NCBI RefSeq assembly: GCF_012911935.1
Contig: NZ_JAAXLA010000022.1
Location: forward strand, 1-64,000
Length of the DNA stretch: 64,000 nucleotides
Source: Pseudonocardia acidicola
GTDB lineage: Bacteria; Actinomycetota; Actinomycetes; Mycobacteriales; Pseudonocardiaceae
Direction of reading: 5' to 3'
Part shown: positions 16,623-25,085 of the stretch, piece by piece
How the letters are laid out: each line of letters opens with the position of its first letter
Position numbering within the stretch: position 1 is the stretch's first letter
Made by a program: the position numbers and the translations under genes
Notes under the pieces: generated by a model
Seen by the model: the letters and a program-made list of their open reading frames with translations, nothing else
What the model was told of the DNA's origin: nothing
Database searches by the model: none

Positions 16623-17561
16623 TTAGCGGGCGAACCACTCGATCGTGCGCTTCAACCCGTCGTCGACACTGACCAACGGCTCCCAGTTCAGCGCCCGCCG
16701 GGCGACGGAGATGTCGGGACAACGCCGCTTCGGGTCCTCCTCCATGGCGGCCACGAAGCGAATCTCCGATATGGACGCGACCAGCTCACGGATGCGCTCG
16801 GCGATGTCGAGGACCGAATACTCCTCGGGGTTGCCGATGTTCACCGGCCCCGGATGGTCGTCGGCGGCCAGCGCGAGCAACCCCCGGACCGTGTCGTCCA
16901 CGTAACAGGGCGAACGGGTCTGGCTGCCGTCCCCGGTCACCGTCAGCGGACGTCCGCGCAGCGCCTGGCAGATGAAGGCCGGGATCATGCGTCCGTCGTC
17001 GGGGCGCATCCGGGGTCCGAAGGTGTTGAAGATGCGGGCGATCCCGGTGCGCAGTCCGTGCTCGCGGCGATGGGCGGCGGTCAGCGCCTCGGCGTAGCGT
17101 TTGGACTCGTCGTAGACGCTGCGCGGTCCGATCGGGTTGACGTTTCCCCAGTACGCCTCGGACTGCGGATGCTGCAGTGGGTCGCCGTAGACCTCGCTCG
17201 TGGATGCCAGGACGAAACGGGCGTTCTTCTCCCGCGCGAGCGCGAGGGCGCACAACGTACCCAGCCCGCCGGCCTTCAGGGTCTCGATCGGCCACCGCAG
17301 GTAGTGCACCGGCGATGCCGGGCAGGCGAGGTGCACGACCAGGTCCACCGATCCCGGCACGGACAGCGCCGCCGAGACGTCGGCACAGACGAACTCAAAA
17401 CGCCGATCGTGGTACAGGTCGGAGATGTTGGCCGTATCTCCGGTGAGGAGATTGTCGACGCAGACGACGGCTGTTCTGCCGGCGACAAGGACCTCGCACA
17501 GGTGAGAGCCGAGAAAGCCCGCGCCACCGGTGACCACTGCGCGCCCGAAGCCGGTGTCCAT
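16623..17561 (-). CDS. UDP-glucuronate decarboxylase-type (UXS) NAD-dependent epimerase/dehydratase
   Basis: A 312-residue extended SDR closest in motif content to UDP-xylose synthase. TGGAGFLGSHL binds NAD at residues 9-19. LACPASPVHYLRWP, STSEVYGDPLQHPQ, YWGNVNPIGPRS and the YDESK catalytic pair follow. IFNTFGPRMRPDDGRMIP and GDGSQTRSPCYVDD are classical UXS blocks. It would convert UDP-glucuronate, from the dehydrogenase at 5874-7178, to UDP-xylose. The ATG at 17561 has a GGAGGGGAGG site. It is divergent from the pyruvyltransferase gene and ends before a probable terminator. It is not a good match for HldD, the heptose epimerase. Confidence 0.88.
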   Translation of the reverse strand: MDTGFGRAVVTGGAGFLGSHLCEVLVAGRTAVVCVDNLLTGDTANISDLYHDRRFEFVCADVSAALSVPGSVDLVVHLACPASPVHYLRWPIETLKAGGLGTLCALALAREKNARFVLASTSEVYGDPLQHPQSEAYWGNVNPIGPRSVYDESKRYAEALTAAHRREHGLRTGIARIFNTFGPRMRPDDGRMIPAFICQALRGRPLTVTGDGSQTRSPCYVDDTVRGLLALAADDHPGPVNIGNPEEYSVLDIAERIRELVASISEIRFVAAMEEDPKRRCPDISVARRALNWEPLVSVDDGLKRTIEWFAR

Positions 17562-17707
17562 GTTCGCCGCCTCCCCTCCGAATCTCCACGTAGGACTGCC
17601 GTCGAAATGGTTCCCGTACCCCCGGAATTGCAAACACGCGCGTCAACCGGCGCCCCCGGGGTAGCACTGCGATGGGCCGAACGCCCGAGCGAGAAGGAGA
17701 ACCGGCA

Positions 17708-18625
17708 GTGGGGTGTGAATGCGCATTGATCGTCGGCTGGCCGAGCTTCCGAGACGGCGAAGCCACCGCGGGTGACGTGCTGAGCATGCGCGTCGTCGAG
17801 TCGGCGCTGCGCGCGGCGGGGGTCGCGACGGAGTCGGCCTGGAGCCCGGTGTTCCGGCCGGGTGCGCTCGCGCTCGAGGACGCCGACCCGGCGAGGTACA
17901 GCCACCTGGTGTTCGTCTGCGGGCCCGCCCACGGCCGCCAGGTCCGGGCGCTGCACGAACGGTTCGCGCGGTGCCGCCGCATCGCCGTCGGCGTGTCGGT
18001 CATCGACACCCAGGACGCCGCATTCACCGGTTTCCACCGGGTCATCCCCCGTGACGACCCGCACGGCAGCCGGGCCCGTGACCTGTCGGCGGCCGCCGAC
18101 ACCGCCGAGGTTCCCGTGGTCGGAGTGATCCTCGCCCCGGGGCAGCGGGAGTACGGAGCGCGCCGGCGACACGACGCGGTGCACGACCGGGTCCTCCGGT
18201 GGCTGGGCGTCCAGGACTGCGCCCGCGTTCCACTCGACACCCGGCTGGACTCCCGGGACTGGCGGTCGTGCGCGACCGCCGACCAGTTCAGCTCCCTGCT
18301 GCGCCGGCTGGACGTCGTGGTCACCTCGCGCCTGCACGGCCTCGTGCTCGCCCTCCGCCAAGGGGTCCCGGCTCTCGCCCTCGATCCGGTGGCCGGGGGC
18401 GGGAAGGTGCACGCCCAGGCCGCGGCGTGGGACTGGCCCGCGGTCCTGACGGCCGAGGCCGTGCTCACGCCCGGATCCGCGCTCGATGACGCCTGGCACT
18501 GGTGCCGCTCCGCCGAGGCGCACGACCGCGCGCGGCACATCGCCGACGCGACGCAGCTGGAGCAGCCGCTGCTCACCGAGCTGATGCGCGTGTTGCGCCC
18601 GGCCGCGACGACGGCCGCGCCGTGA
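17708..18625 (+). CDS. polysaccharide pyruvyl transferase family protein
   Basis: A 305-residue protein of the polysaccharide pyruvyltransferase family, which adds ketal pyruvate from phosphoenolpyruvate to sugars. The C-terminal signature is clear: VVTSRLHGLVLALRQGVPALALDP followed by GGGKV. The N-terminal half contains GDVLSMRVVESAL and HLVFVCGPAHGRQV. I chose the GTG at 17708 because AGAAGGAG sits upstream. The in-frame ATG at 17672 lacks such a site. It overlaps the next glycosyltransferase as GTGA, so a three-gene plus-strand operon follows. A pyruvylated glycan is predicted. Confidence 0.85.
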   Translation: MGCECALIVGWPSFRDGEATAGDVLSMRVVESALRAAGVATESAWSPVFRPGALALEDADPARYSHLVFVCGPAHGRQVRALHERFARCRRIAVGVSVIDTQDAAFTGFHRVIPRDDPHGSRARDLSAAADTAEVPVVGVILAPGQREYGARRRHDAVHDRVLRWLGVQDCARVPLDTRLDSRDWRSCATADQFSSLLRRLDVVVTSRLHGLVLALRQGVPALALDPVAGGGKVHAQAAAWDWPAVLTAEAVLTPGSALDDAWHWCRSAEAHDRARHIADATQLEQPLLTELMRVLRPAATTAAP

Positions 18626-19494
18626 CCGGGCCACGGACCGCGGTGGTGATCGCGACCCGCAACCGGGCCGACGAGCTGCTCCGGACGTTGCAGCGGCTCG
18701 AGACCTCCGCGGACGGTACGCCGATCATCGTGGTCGACAACGCGTCCACGGACGGGACCCCGGAGCGGGTGCGGCGGGGCCACCCGGCCGTCACCGTCGT
18801 CGGTCTCGGCCGCAATCTCGGCGCCGCGGCGCGCAATCTGGGTGCACGCCGGGCACGGACCCCCTACATCGCCTTCAACGACGACGACTCGTGGTGGGCC
18901 GAGGGCTCGCTGGCGGCTGCCGAGACCGCGTTCGACCGGCATCCGCGGCTCGGGCTGCTCACCGCCCGAACGCTCGTGGGCCCGCAGCAGCGGCCCGATC
19001 CGGTCACCCCGTTCCTGGCGCACAGCCCGCTGGGGCAGGAACCCGACCTTCCGGGCCCGTCGGTGCTCGGCTTCCTGGCGTGTTCGGCCGTCGTGCGCCG
19101 GGAGGCGTTCCTGCAGGTCGGCGGGTTCAGCCCGGTGCTGTTCTTCGTCGGTGAGGAGCGGCTGCTGGCGTGGGACCTGGCTGCCGCGGGGTGGGCGCTG
19201 TGCTACGTCGAGGACCTGGTCGTGCACCACCACCCGTCACCGCACCGCGGGCCCGCGAACCGCCGACGCCGGGCAGAACTGCGCAACCTGCTGCTGACGG
19301 CGTGGATGCGCCGGGATGCGCGAACCGGGCTGGCCGCCACGGCGGCACTCGCCCGGGACGCGTTGCGCGACCCCACCGCACGGGGGGCACTGGCCGAGGC
19401 ACTGGTGCGCTCACCCGCCGCGCTGTGCGCCCGCCGTGCGCTCCCCCGGGCGGTCGAACAGCAGGTGCGGCTACTGGAGGAGGCCCACCGGTGA
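18622..19494 (+). CDS. glycosyltransferase family 2
   Basis: A 290-residue GT-A glycosyltransferase: AVVIATRNRADELLRTL at the N-terminus, IIVVDNASTDGT near residue 37, the metal-binding NDDD in YIAFNDDDSWW near 88, and FLQVGGFSPVLFFVGEE for the acceptor loop. The GTG at 18622 overlaps the pyruvyltransferase stop. It is close in sequence style to the following GT2 gene (both have FSP...GEE and HHPSP/RHAPSP), so the two probably arose by duplication. Confidence 0.9.
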   Translation: MTGPRTAVVIATRNRADELLRTLQRLETSADGTPIIVVDNASTDGTPERVRRGHPAVTVVGLGRNLGAAARNLGARRARTPYIAFNDDDSWWAEGSLAAAETAFDRHPRLGLLTARTLVGPQQRPDPVTPFLAHSPLGQEPDLPGPSVLGFLACSAVVRREAFLQVGGFSPVLFFVGEERLLAWDLAAAGWALCYVEDLVVHHHPSPHRGPANRRRRAELRNLLLTAWMRRDARTGLAATAALARDALRDPTARGALAEALVRSPAALCARRALPRAVEQQVRLLEEAHR

Positions 19495-20387
19495 ACGGCG
19501 CGCGTGCCACCGTCGTAATGATCACCTGGAACCGCCGGCGAGAGGTGCTGAGCACGCTCGACCACATGGCCGCGTTGCCCGACGCCGCCCCGATCATCGT
19601 GGTGGACAACGGGTCGGCCGACGGCACGGCCGATGCGATCGCTCGACGGCACCCAGGGGTGACGCTGATCCGCAGCCCGCGCAATCTCGGTGCGGTGGCG
19701 CGCAACATCGCGACGGAGCGCATCGCCACGCCGTACGTCGCCTTCTGCGACGACGACACCCGCTGGGAGCCGGGCGCCCTGACCCGGGCAGCCGACCTGC
19801 TCGATGCCCATCCCGGGCTCGCCAGCATCACCGGCCGCTGCCTGGTCGAGCCGGACCTGCGCGAAGACCCGATCACGCCGGAGCTGCGCGACTCCCCCGT
19901 GCCCGGCCCCGCGTGGCTGCCCGGCCCGGCGCTGCTCGGCATCATGGCGGGCCTGACCATGCTGCGGGCCGACGCGTTCTGCCAGGTCGGCGGTTTCTCC
20001 CCACGGTTGTGGCTCGGCGGCGAGGAGGAACTGCTCGCCCTCGATCTCGCCGCGCACGGCTGGTGGATGTGCTGGTCGCCGGACGTGGTGATCCGGCACG
20101 CGCCGTCTCCCGCACGGGACCCGCGACAGCGCCGCCGGCACGGGATCCGCAACACGCTCTGGACCGCCTGGCTGCGCCGCCCCGTGACGGGTGCGGTGAT
20201 GCACACGTTCGACGTCCTGTCCGGGGCGCCCAAGGACGCGGCCACGGCCGGCGCCCTCGCCGAGGCGCTCAGGGGACTGCCGTGGGTGCTGCGCGAACGT
20301 CGCGTCGTTCCCGCCGAGGTGGAACGCGGGCTGCGCCTCCTGGCCGCGCCCCGGCGGGCGGGCCGGGCGCGGCGCTACGTGGGATGA
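19491..20387 (+). CDS. glycosyltransferase family 2 (paralogue of the preceding gene)
   Basis: A 298-residue GT-A enzyme: VVMITWNRRREVLSTLDHM, IIVVDNGSADGTADAI, YVAFCDDDTRWEPGAL with the DDD metal site, and GGFSPRLWLGGEEELLALDL. The GTG at 19491 follows GGAGGAGG and overlaps the upstream stop. It is the last gene of the plus-strand operon and is followed by a strong hairpin. Confidence 0.9.
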   Translation: MNGARATVVMITWNRRREVLSTLDHMAALPDAAPIIVVDNGSADGTADAIARRHPGVTLIRSPRNLGAVARNIATERIATPYVAFCDDDTRWEPGALTRAADLLDAHPGLASITGRCLVEPDLREDPITPELRDSPVPGPAWLPGPALLGIMAGLTMLRADAFCQVGGFSPRLWLGGEEELLALDLAAHGWWMCWSPDVVIRHAPSPARDPRQRRRHGIRNTLWTAWLRRPVTGAVMHTFDVLSGAPKDAATAGALAEALRGLPWVLRERRVVPAEVERGLRLLAAPRRAGRARRYVG

Positions 20388-20413
20388 CCGCGCCGGACGA
20401 GATCCGGCGCGGT
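20387..20413 (+). terminator. hairpin terminator between convergent genes
   Basis: A perfect 11-bp inverted repeat (ACCGCGCCGGA / TCCGGCGCGGT) with a 5-nt loop starts on the stop codon of the second GT2 gene. There is no T tract, as is common in actinobacteria. Placed between convergent genes, it could stop transcription from both sides. Confidence 0.7.
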
Positions 20414-20441
20414 CGCGTGGGGCAGAACCGGTAACCCGGTC

Positions 20442-21236
20442 TCACGGCCAGGACGGTTCGGTGGCCGGGCAGACCACCAACTCCCGGACCTCACATCCGC
20501 GGGGTCGGGTGAGCGCGAACAGCACCGCGTCCGCGACGTCTGCCGGATCGTTGAGCTGAGCGTCCGGGCCGGGCTTGTACTGCTCGGTGCGGCCGTCGAA
20601 GAACGCCGTGTTCATCCCCCCGGGGATGAGTGTGGTGAGCCCGACCTCCCCCGCGAGCTCGACCGCCAGCGCCCGGCTCAACCCGATGACCCCGAACTTG
20701 GACGCGCAGTAGGCGCTCGCATCGGACAGCGCCCTCAGCCCCAGCGTGGAGGCCACCGTGACGATCCGTCCGCGGCTCTCACGCAGGTGGGGCAGGGCCG
20801 CGCGGATCACCGCGGCGGTGCCGAGCAGGTTGACCCGGATGACGCGGTCCCACTCCTCGGCGGGCACGTCGGCCAGCCGGCCGCAGCTGTCGGTACCGGC
20901 CGCGGCGACGACGGCGTCGAGCCCGCCGGCACGGGCGGCGAGCTCGGCGACGGCCCGCTCGGCGGTACGGGTATCGGCGAGATCGACGACCGCGGTGGGT
21001 GCGTCGGCGAGCCCGGCCTCCCGGGGCGTCGCAGCGGCCCTGACACGGGGATCCACACGGTCGACGAGCAGGGGGCGCCCGCCCGCACCGGCGACGGCGA
21101 CGGCGACGGCCCGGCCGAGGCCCGACGCCGCACCGGTGACGAGCACGGTGCCCACCGGGTGCCGCGGGTCCGGCGCGGGACGCGCCGCCGATTCGACGTC
21201 GCTGCTGCCGGCACGTTCGGTCAGGGTCGAGGACAT
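20442..21236 (-). CDS. short-chain dehydrogenase/reductase
   Basis: A 264-residue classical SDR: VLVTGAASGLGRAVAVA gives the TGxxxGxG cofactor site, VVAAAGTDSCG the NAG-like motif, VTVASTLGLRALSDASAYCASKFG holds the catalytic Ser and the YxxxK pair, and PGGMNTAFF follows. The first 25 residues are a charged extension. The ATG at 21236 has an AGGAGGCGTC site. The substrate is unknown, and the gene appears to be alone. Confidence 0.9.
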   Translation of the reverse strand: MSSTLTERAGSSDVESAARPAPDPRHPVGTVLVTGAASGLGRAVAVAVAGAGGRPLLVDRVDPRVRAAATPREAGLADAPTAVVDLADTRTAERAVAELAARAGGLDAVVAAAGTDSCGRLADVPAEEWDRVIRVNLLGTAAVIRAALPHLRESRGRIVTVASTLGLRALSDASAYCASKFGVIGLSRALAVELAGEVGLTTLIPGGMNTAFFDGRTEQYKPGPDAQLNDPADVADAVLFALTRPRGCEVRELVVCPATEPSWP

Positions 21237-21551
21237 GACGCCTCCTGGAGCGGCTCGTGATGTGGCTGGGGTTCGCGTTGGTTCATGTGCCTCGTGCTGA
21301 CACACCTGTTCTGTCGCCGCGCGCCGCGGGTTTGAAACCCGCGGCGCACGCCGGACACCGGGTCAGCGACGTCCCCGCCCCGGCCGCCGCTTGACATCGC
21401 CACGCCATGGGAGGTCTGAGCGGTGAACTCGCGCGCAAGCCGTCGGACCGCGCTGCTCGCAGGCTTCGCGGAACTCGCGCAGACCGCCGATATCGGGCCG
21501 ATTGCGGACGTCGGCCACCGGATCTCTGACCGAGAGCATGTCGCCGCAGGG
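21237..21551. other. intergenic interval with a strong hairpin
   Basis: This 315-bp interval lies between the GH25 gene and the SDR gene, which share a strand. It contains the SDR promoter region and the hairpin at 21321-21347. No convincing gene is seen; a frame beginning at 21423 on the plus strand loses protein character after about 45 codons. Confidence 0.5.
21321..21347 (-). terminator. strong hairpin, probable terminator of the GH25 gene
   Basis: A perfect 13-bp inverted repeat GCGCCGCGGGTTT-G-AAACCCGCGGCGC lies about 200 bp beyond the GH25 stop and about 85 bp before the SDR start. As RNA it forms a 10-bp GC stem with a 7-nt loop. An operator function is possible because of the perfect symmetry, but a terminator is more likely. 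Confidence 0.55.
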
Positions 21552-22433
21552 TCAGGCCGCCGACGCCGACCCGGCCATTGCCTGCAACGCGGCGTACGTG
21601 CCGTTGAAGACGTTCTGGGCGCCGGTCAGAGGGCCCGTGCTGGCGTACTGCCAGAACGTGTAGCGGGTCCACGCGTAGGGCAGTTGACCCACGGCCGGTG
21701 CGTACCGGGCCACCCACAGCGCGTCGGTGCCACTGAAGTCGGCGCGATCGCCGGTGCACAGGCTCCACCACTTGGTCGAGGTGTAGATGGTCGGCCATCG
21801 GCCGGTCCGGGCGTGCACCGTGTCGGCGAAGTCCTTCACCCACTGCACCATCGCGGCCTTGCTGAGCCCGTAGCAGGCGGCGCCGTAGGGGTTGTACTCC
21901 ATGTCCACGACCGGGGGCAGCGTCGCGCCGTCGGCGGCGCCGCCGCCGCCGTTGGCGACGAAGAAGCCGGCCTGGACGGCCCCACCGGATCGGTTGGGAA
22001 GAGCGAAGTGGTATGCGCTGCGAAGCAGGCCCGCGTTGGCCGCACCGGTGTACTGCTGGGTGAAGTACGGGTTGCGGAAGGTGGTGCCCTCGGTGGCTTT
22101 GATGAAGGTGAACCGGGCTCCGCTGCGGTACGCGCCGGCCCAGTTGACGACGCCCTGGTGACCGCTGACGTCCATACCCCGGACAGTGCTCCGCGCCGGT
22201 GACGCCATCGCTGCGTAACGCACCGTCGCGGTGCCGGCTTCGTACTTCGCGATCTGCGACCCGGCGGTGTGATCGTCTGTTGATCGGAACGTCACACCGT
22301 CGGCGGTGGGAGCCGCGTTCGTGGTGGCGGGCGGGTGCCCCGGGGAGAAAGCCAAGAGCAACAGAGCAGCGATACACAGCCCGGCTGAAGCAGCCGCCCG
22401 GCGGTGTCCGCTGGCGTTGAAGGTGATCCTCAT
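21552..22433 (-). CDS. secreted glycoside hydrolase family 25 lysozyme
   Basis: A 293-residue exported N-acetylmuramidase. Residues 1-40 form a signal peptide (RRAAASAGLCIAALLLLAFSP). The GH25 barrel runs from GMDVSGHQGVVNW (first catalytic Asp) through FTFIKATEGTTF, GLLRSAYHFALP, PPVVDMEYNPYG with the DxE acid, IYTSTKWWSLCTGD, and WVARYAP to FWQYASTG. I chose the ATG at 22433; a GTG eight codons upstream is possible. It would cleave peptidoglycan outside the cell, either for wall turnover or against other bacteria. The broken M23 peptidase upstream is also a wall-lytic gene. Confidence 0.92.
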   Translation of the reverse strand: MRITFNASGHRRAAASAGLCIAALLLLAFSPGHPPATTNAAPTADGVTFRSTDDHTAGSQIAKYEAGTATVRYAAMASPARSTVRGMDVSGHQGVVNWAGAYRSGARFTFIKATEGTTFRNPYFTQQYTGAANAGLLRSAYHFALPNRSGGAVQAGFFVANGGGGAADGATLPPVVDMEYNPYGAACYGLSKAAMVQWVKDFADTVHARTGRWPTIYTSTKWWSLCTGDRADFSGTDALWVARYAPAVGQLPYAWTRYTFWQYASTGPLTGAQNVFNGTYAALQAMAGSASAA

Positions 22434-22490
22434 GGTCGAGCCTCTCGGTGCGCTCACATTGAACTGGCCACTGTGGCCGGAGGTGTTCGT

Positions 22491-23159
22491 CTAGTAGGAA
22501 CAGCCACGCGTCGGGAGGCTCGTGATGGGCGGCGGAGCCATTCCCGTGGACAATGCCGTCAAGGGGGCTGTGGACAGCGCAGGGTCGACGCCGGGTACCT
22601 CATCTGCAGGTGCAGGTGCGGGCCGGTGGAGTTCCCAGCACTTCCGGTCAGCCCGAGCCGCCCACCTGTGACCGTGCCGGCGGCGGTGATGCGCGTGGCG
22701 TGGCAGTAGGTGCATGTGGCGCCGTCGTCACCCCGCAGCGTCACGCCGATGCCACAGCCGCCGGCCTGGTACGGCCTCGTCGCGGTTCCGGAGGTGATCA
22801 CATGGAACGGCGTTCCGGAGACCACCGTCATGCCAATTGCGGGGTGGTCATGGTGCGGCGCACTGAGCGAGCTCCCTGTCTTCCCTTTCCGCAGCACCAC
22901 GTCGTAGCCGATCGACCCCCGTGGGTTGGGGGCGGTCCGCTCGGAAGGCGGCGTGTCACCCATGACGATGACGTGCAGCCGGCGTCGGGGACGTGCCGCC
23001 GGGGTTCGCTGCCGCGGGCGATGCCCCCATGACGACGAGCGCGACGGTGGCCGGCACAGCCGAGAGCACGAGCGACCACAGCCGGTTCCACCGGATCCGT
23101 TCGACCTCTCCGCCCACCGCCGCCGGTACACCCCTCTCGTTATCGAATTGATCTGTCAT
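22491..23159 (-). pseudogene. frameshifted M23-type metallopeptidase
   Basis: An intact start (ATG 23159, GGGAG ribosome site) encodes a cytosolic N-terminus plus a transmembrane or signal segment (LVLSAVPATVALVVMGASPAAA), but that frame stops at 22956. The M23-like body continues in another frame: GYDVVLRKGK, APHHDHPAIGM, GCGIGVTLRGDDG, CTYCHATRI and GPHLHLQMRYP with the HxH motif. A second frame change near 22600 is needed to reach the natural-looking C-terminus that ends at 22491. In homologues I recall, AIGM reads AID, so a zinc-ligand Asp may also be lost. Sequencing error could explain the frame changes but not the substitution. Confidence 0.6.
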
Positions 23160-23853
23160 CGTTTGCTCCCGAACGAGTAGCCCCTCCGTATTGCCGGATT
23201 CTTGACCCGGCTCGTTATCAGCTCGCTATGCGCTATGTCCCGATTCCTCCCCCACCCGGTCTCCGACCGGCGAAGCCGTAATACAGATACTCAACGACCC
23301 GTCGGACCATCAGGCCCGTTTGCCCTCCGAATTTGGGCTCCGTACGGCCGGGTCTCGACGCGTTGAGATATCGGCCGAGCAGCCCGTTGCCTTCCTCCGG
23401 AACCCAATCACGTGACGATGTTTCTCCGCCCCGAAAAGCCGCAGGTGCGGACGGTCGGAGAACCGCGCTCGTCGGGCTCGTCCGGCCCAGGGCGTCCGGC
23501 TCGAGTCCTGGGACGAGGACGGATCAGGTCGCCGAGTCCACCGAGTCGCGCTTCACCGGGCCGGAGGGACGGGGCGCGGGCGCCTCCCCGACTGCGGTCA
23601 GGCAGACGTTCGTCGCATGTAGATACTCCCCCGCGCCGGCGCCCTGCAGCAGGCCGAGTGCGCCCAGATCAGGAGGACGGCTCGCAGCCCGCGACCGACG
23701 CAGCGTGGTGAATCCATCCGCGAAGGTTCCGGCGATGTTGTGAACAGCAGCTTTCAGGCGACGGTGGATGTGGCGCCGCGAATTCGGCATCGAATGTCCA
23801 CGCCGAGTTGTCGAACAGAAAAGTGAACACCAAGCACCTGTAAGCCGGCAGGA
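23160..23853. other. interval without a clear gene
   Basis: A roughly 690-bp stretch with lower GC near 23160-23240 and 23740-23860. It probably contains the promoter of the M23 gene. A minus-strand frame ending at 23524 has a protein-like tail (LLQGAGAGEYLHATNVCLTAVGEAP), but nothing before it is coherent. This suggests decayed coding DNA linked to the LuxR remnant next to it. Confidence 0.4.
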
Positions 23854-24260
23854 TCACCAGCACACTGCCGGACGTGATCTCGCACTGGCGACGGGTGCGG
23901 CCACGGTGCGCACCTGCTCGGTGAGGTGCTCGGCCGCGGACCCGGTGCCAGGGGTGGCGGGCCGGCCGGTCTTCAGCTCCCGATCGCAGCGCTCGACGTA
24001 CAGCTGCGCGCCGAGCGCGGCGAACGACCGGCGCGCGGCGGCACGGACCTCGGCGGCGTCGCGCCGCCGACCGGCACGGCGCAGGGTGAGCCCGCGGGCG
24101 AAGTCGACCCGGGTCTTCCCATAGGGCAGGGACGGGGACGCGAGCTGGGCACGAGCCCGCGCGAACGCATCCTCGGCCCCGGCGAGGTCGCCACGCGCGC
24201 CCAGCAGTCGCCCGCAGACGTATCCGAGCCGGGCGCGGGCCGAGCGGAGCCGCTCCTGAC
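23854..24260 (-). pseudogene. remnant of a LuxR-type (LAL-like) regulator
   Basis: About 130 codons resemble the helical-repeat region that precedes the HTH of large AAA/LuxR regulators: ARARLGYVCGRLLGARGDLAGAEDAFARARAQL and AEVRAAARRSFAALGAQLYVERCDREL. Then LTEQVRTVAAPVASARSR aligns by eye with the beginning of a LuxR HTH (LTxQE...VA...V..G.SN). The helix-turn-helix is broken off there, and no upstream ATPase or sensor domain is present. It is probably non-functional. Confidence 0.5.
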
Positions 24261-24422
24261 GCGGGAGACGGCGTACTCGCCAGTGGCAGCGCTCCGGGCG
24301 CCGGCCGCACACCCGTCGGCCATCGTCCAGGACCCTCGCGTGGTCGGGTGGACCGTCCCTGCCGCTGCGCTGACCCCGCAGATCGTCCCCGTCTCGTACT
24401 CGAAGGTCGACCAGGGGGCTCG

Positions 24423-25028
24423 TCAATGGGTCCAGTCAGCGACGATCTGCTGGCGGGCCGCGTCCAGGGACAGCGCACCGGAACACACCTCGCCGTTGAG
24501 CCGGGTTTCTTCCATGTCCTTGACCGCGGCGGCATTGGTGCCGGTCCGGGGTTCAGGCCACAGGTTCGCCGGATCCCGAGGGGCGCCGCCGAGCTCGAGC
24601 GGAACGAGATGGTCTTCCTCCAGCTGAGCGTCCGGGACGTCCGCCTCGCCGTATTCGGGTTTCTGCCGGTCCTTCAGCCCGTCGGTGTAGGACGGGGGCG
24701 GCCGGACCGTCTTGGTCCACCCGGCCCGACAGATCGTGGAGCGGATGGTGGCCCGGGTGACGGCGGGATTGACCGCACCAGGGGTGCACCGCTTGTCCGC
24801 GCGGCCGCGGGCGATCACACATCCGCCGGGGAGCGGTGCTGCGGTCGTCTCCGACCGAGGTACCGCCGCCGACGGACCGGCGGGGCCGCCCGGCGACGAA
24901 CATCCGGCCACCGCCACGAGCACCGCGACCACCACCGGCCAGCACGCCACCACGACGGCCGGCACCCCGCGGTCTGCGGTCCTCACCGTTCGAAGGCTAC
25001 CGGCGAACCGGTCGCGCCGGGCCGCCAC
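24423..25028 (-). CDS. HNH-like lipoprotein / secreted protein
   Basis: A 201-residue protein with a hydrophobic N-terminal segment (VVVACWPVVVAVLVAVAGCSS) that ends in a lipobox-like VAGC, so it may be a lipoprotein anchored outside the membrane. The mature part contains CVIARGRADKRCTPGAVNP and a C-terminal HNH-type core: EEDHLVPLELGGAPRDPANLWPEP. This D-H-L-x-P-L-E-L-G-G pattern is common in exported actinobacterial HNH-like proteins. Their role is not established; nuclease activity is inferred from the fold only. Two Cys pairs in the mature part could form disulphides. Confidence 0.75.
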   Translation of the reverse strand: MAARRDRFAGSLRTVRTADRGVPAVVVACWPVVVAVLVAVAGCSSPGGPAGPSAAVPRSETTAAPLPGGCVIARGRADKRCTPGAVNPAVTRATIRSTICRAGWTKTVRPPPSYTDGLKDRQKPEYGEADVPDAQLEEDHLVPLELGGAPRDPANLWPEPRTGTNAAAVKDMEETRLNGEVCSGALSLDAARQQIVADWTH

Positions 25029-25085
25029 CGCGACCTCGCGCCGCCGCGCAGGGAAACCTCAACAGCAGAGTCCGGAGGTGGCCGG

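Noticed and set aside
16623-17561. The epimerase as HldD, the missing heptose epimerase
   Set aside because: Its motifs (STSEVYGDPLQHPQ, YWGNVNPIGPRS, GPRMRPDDGRMIP) are those of UDP-glucuronate decarboxylases.
21321-21347. Perfect 13-bp palindrome as a regulator binding site
   Set aside because: It is GC-rich, forms a stable RNA hairpin downstream of the GH25 gene, and no local regulator faces it. A terminator is more likely, although an operator is not excluded.
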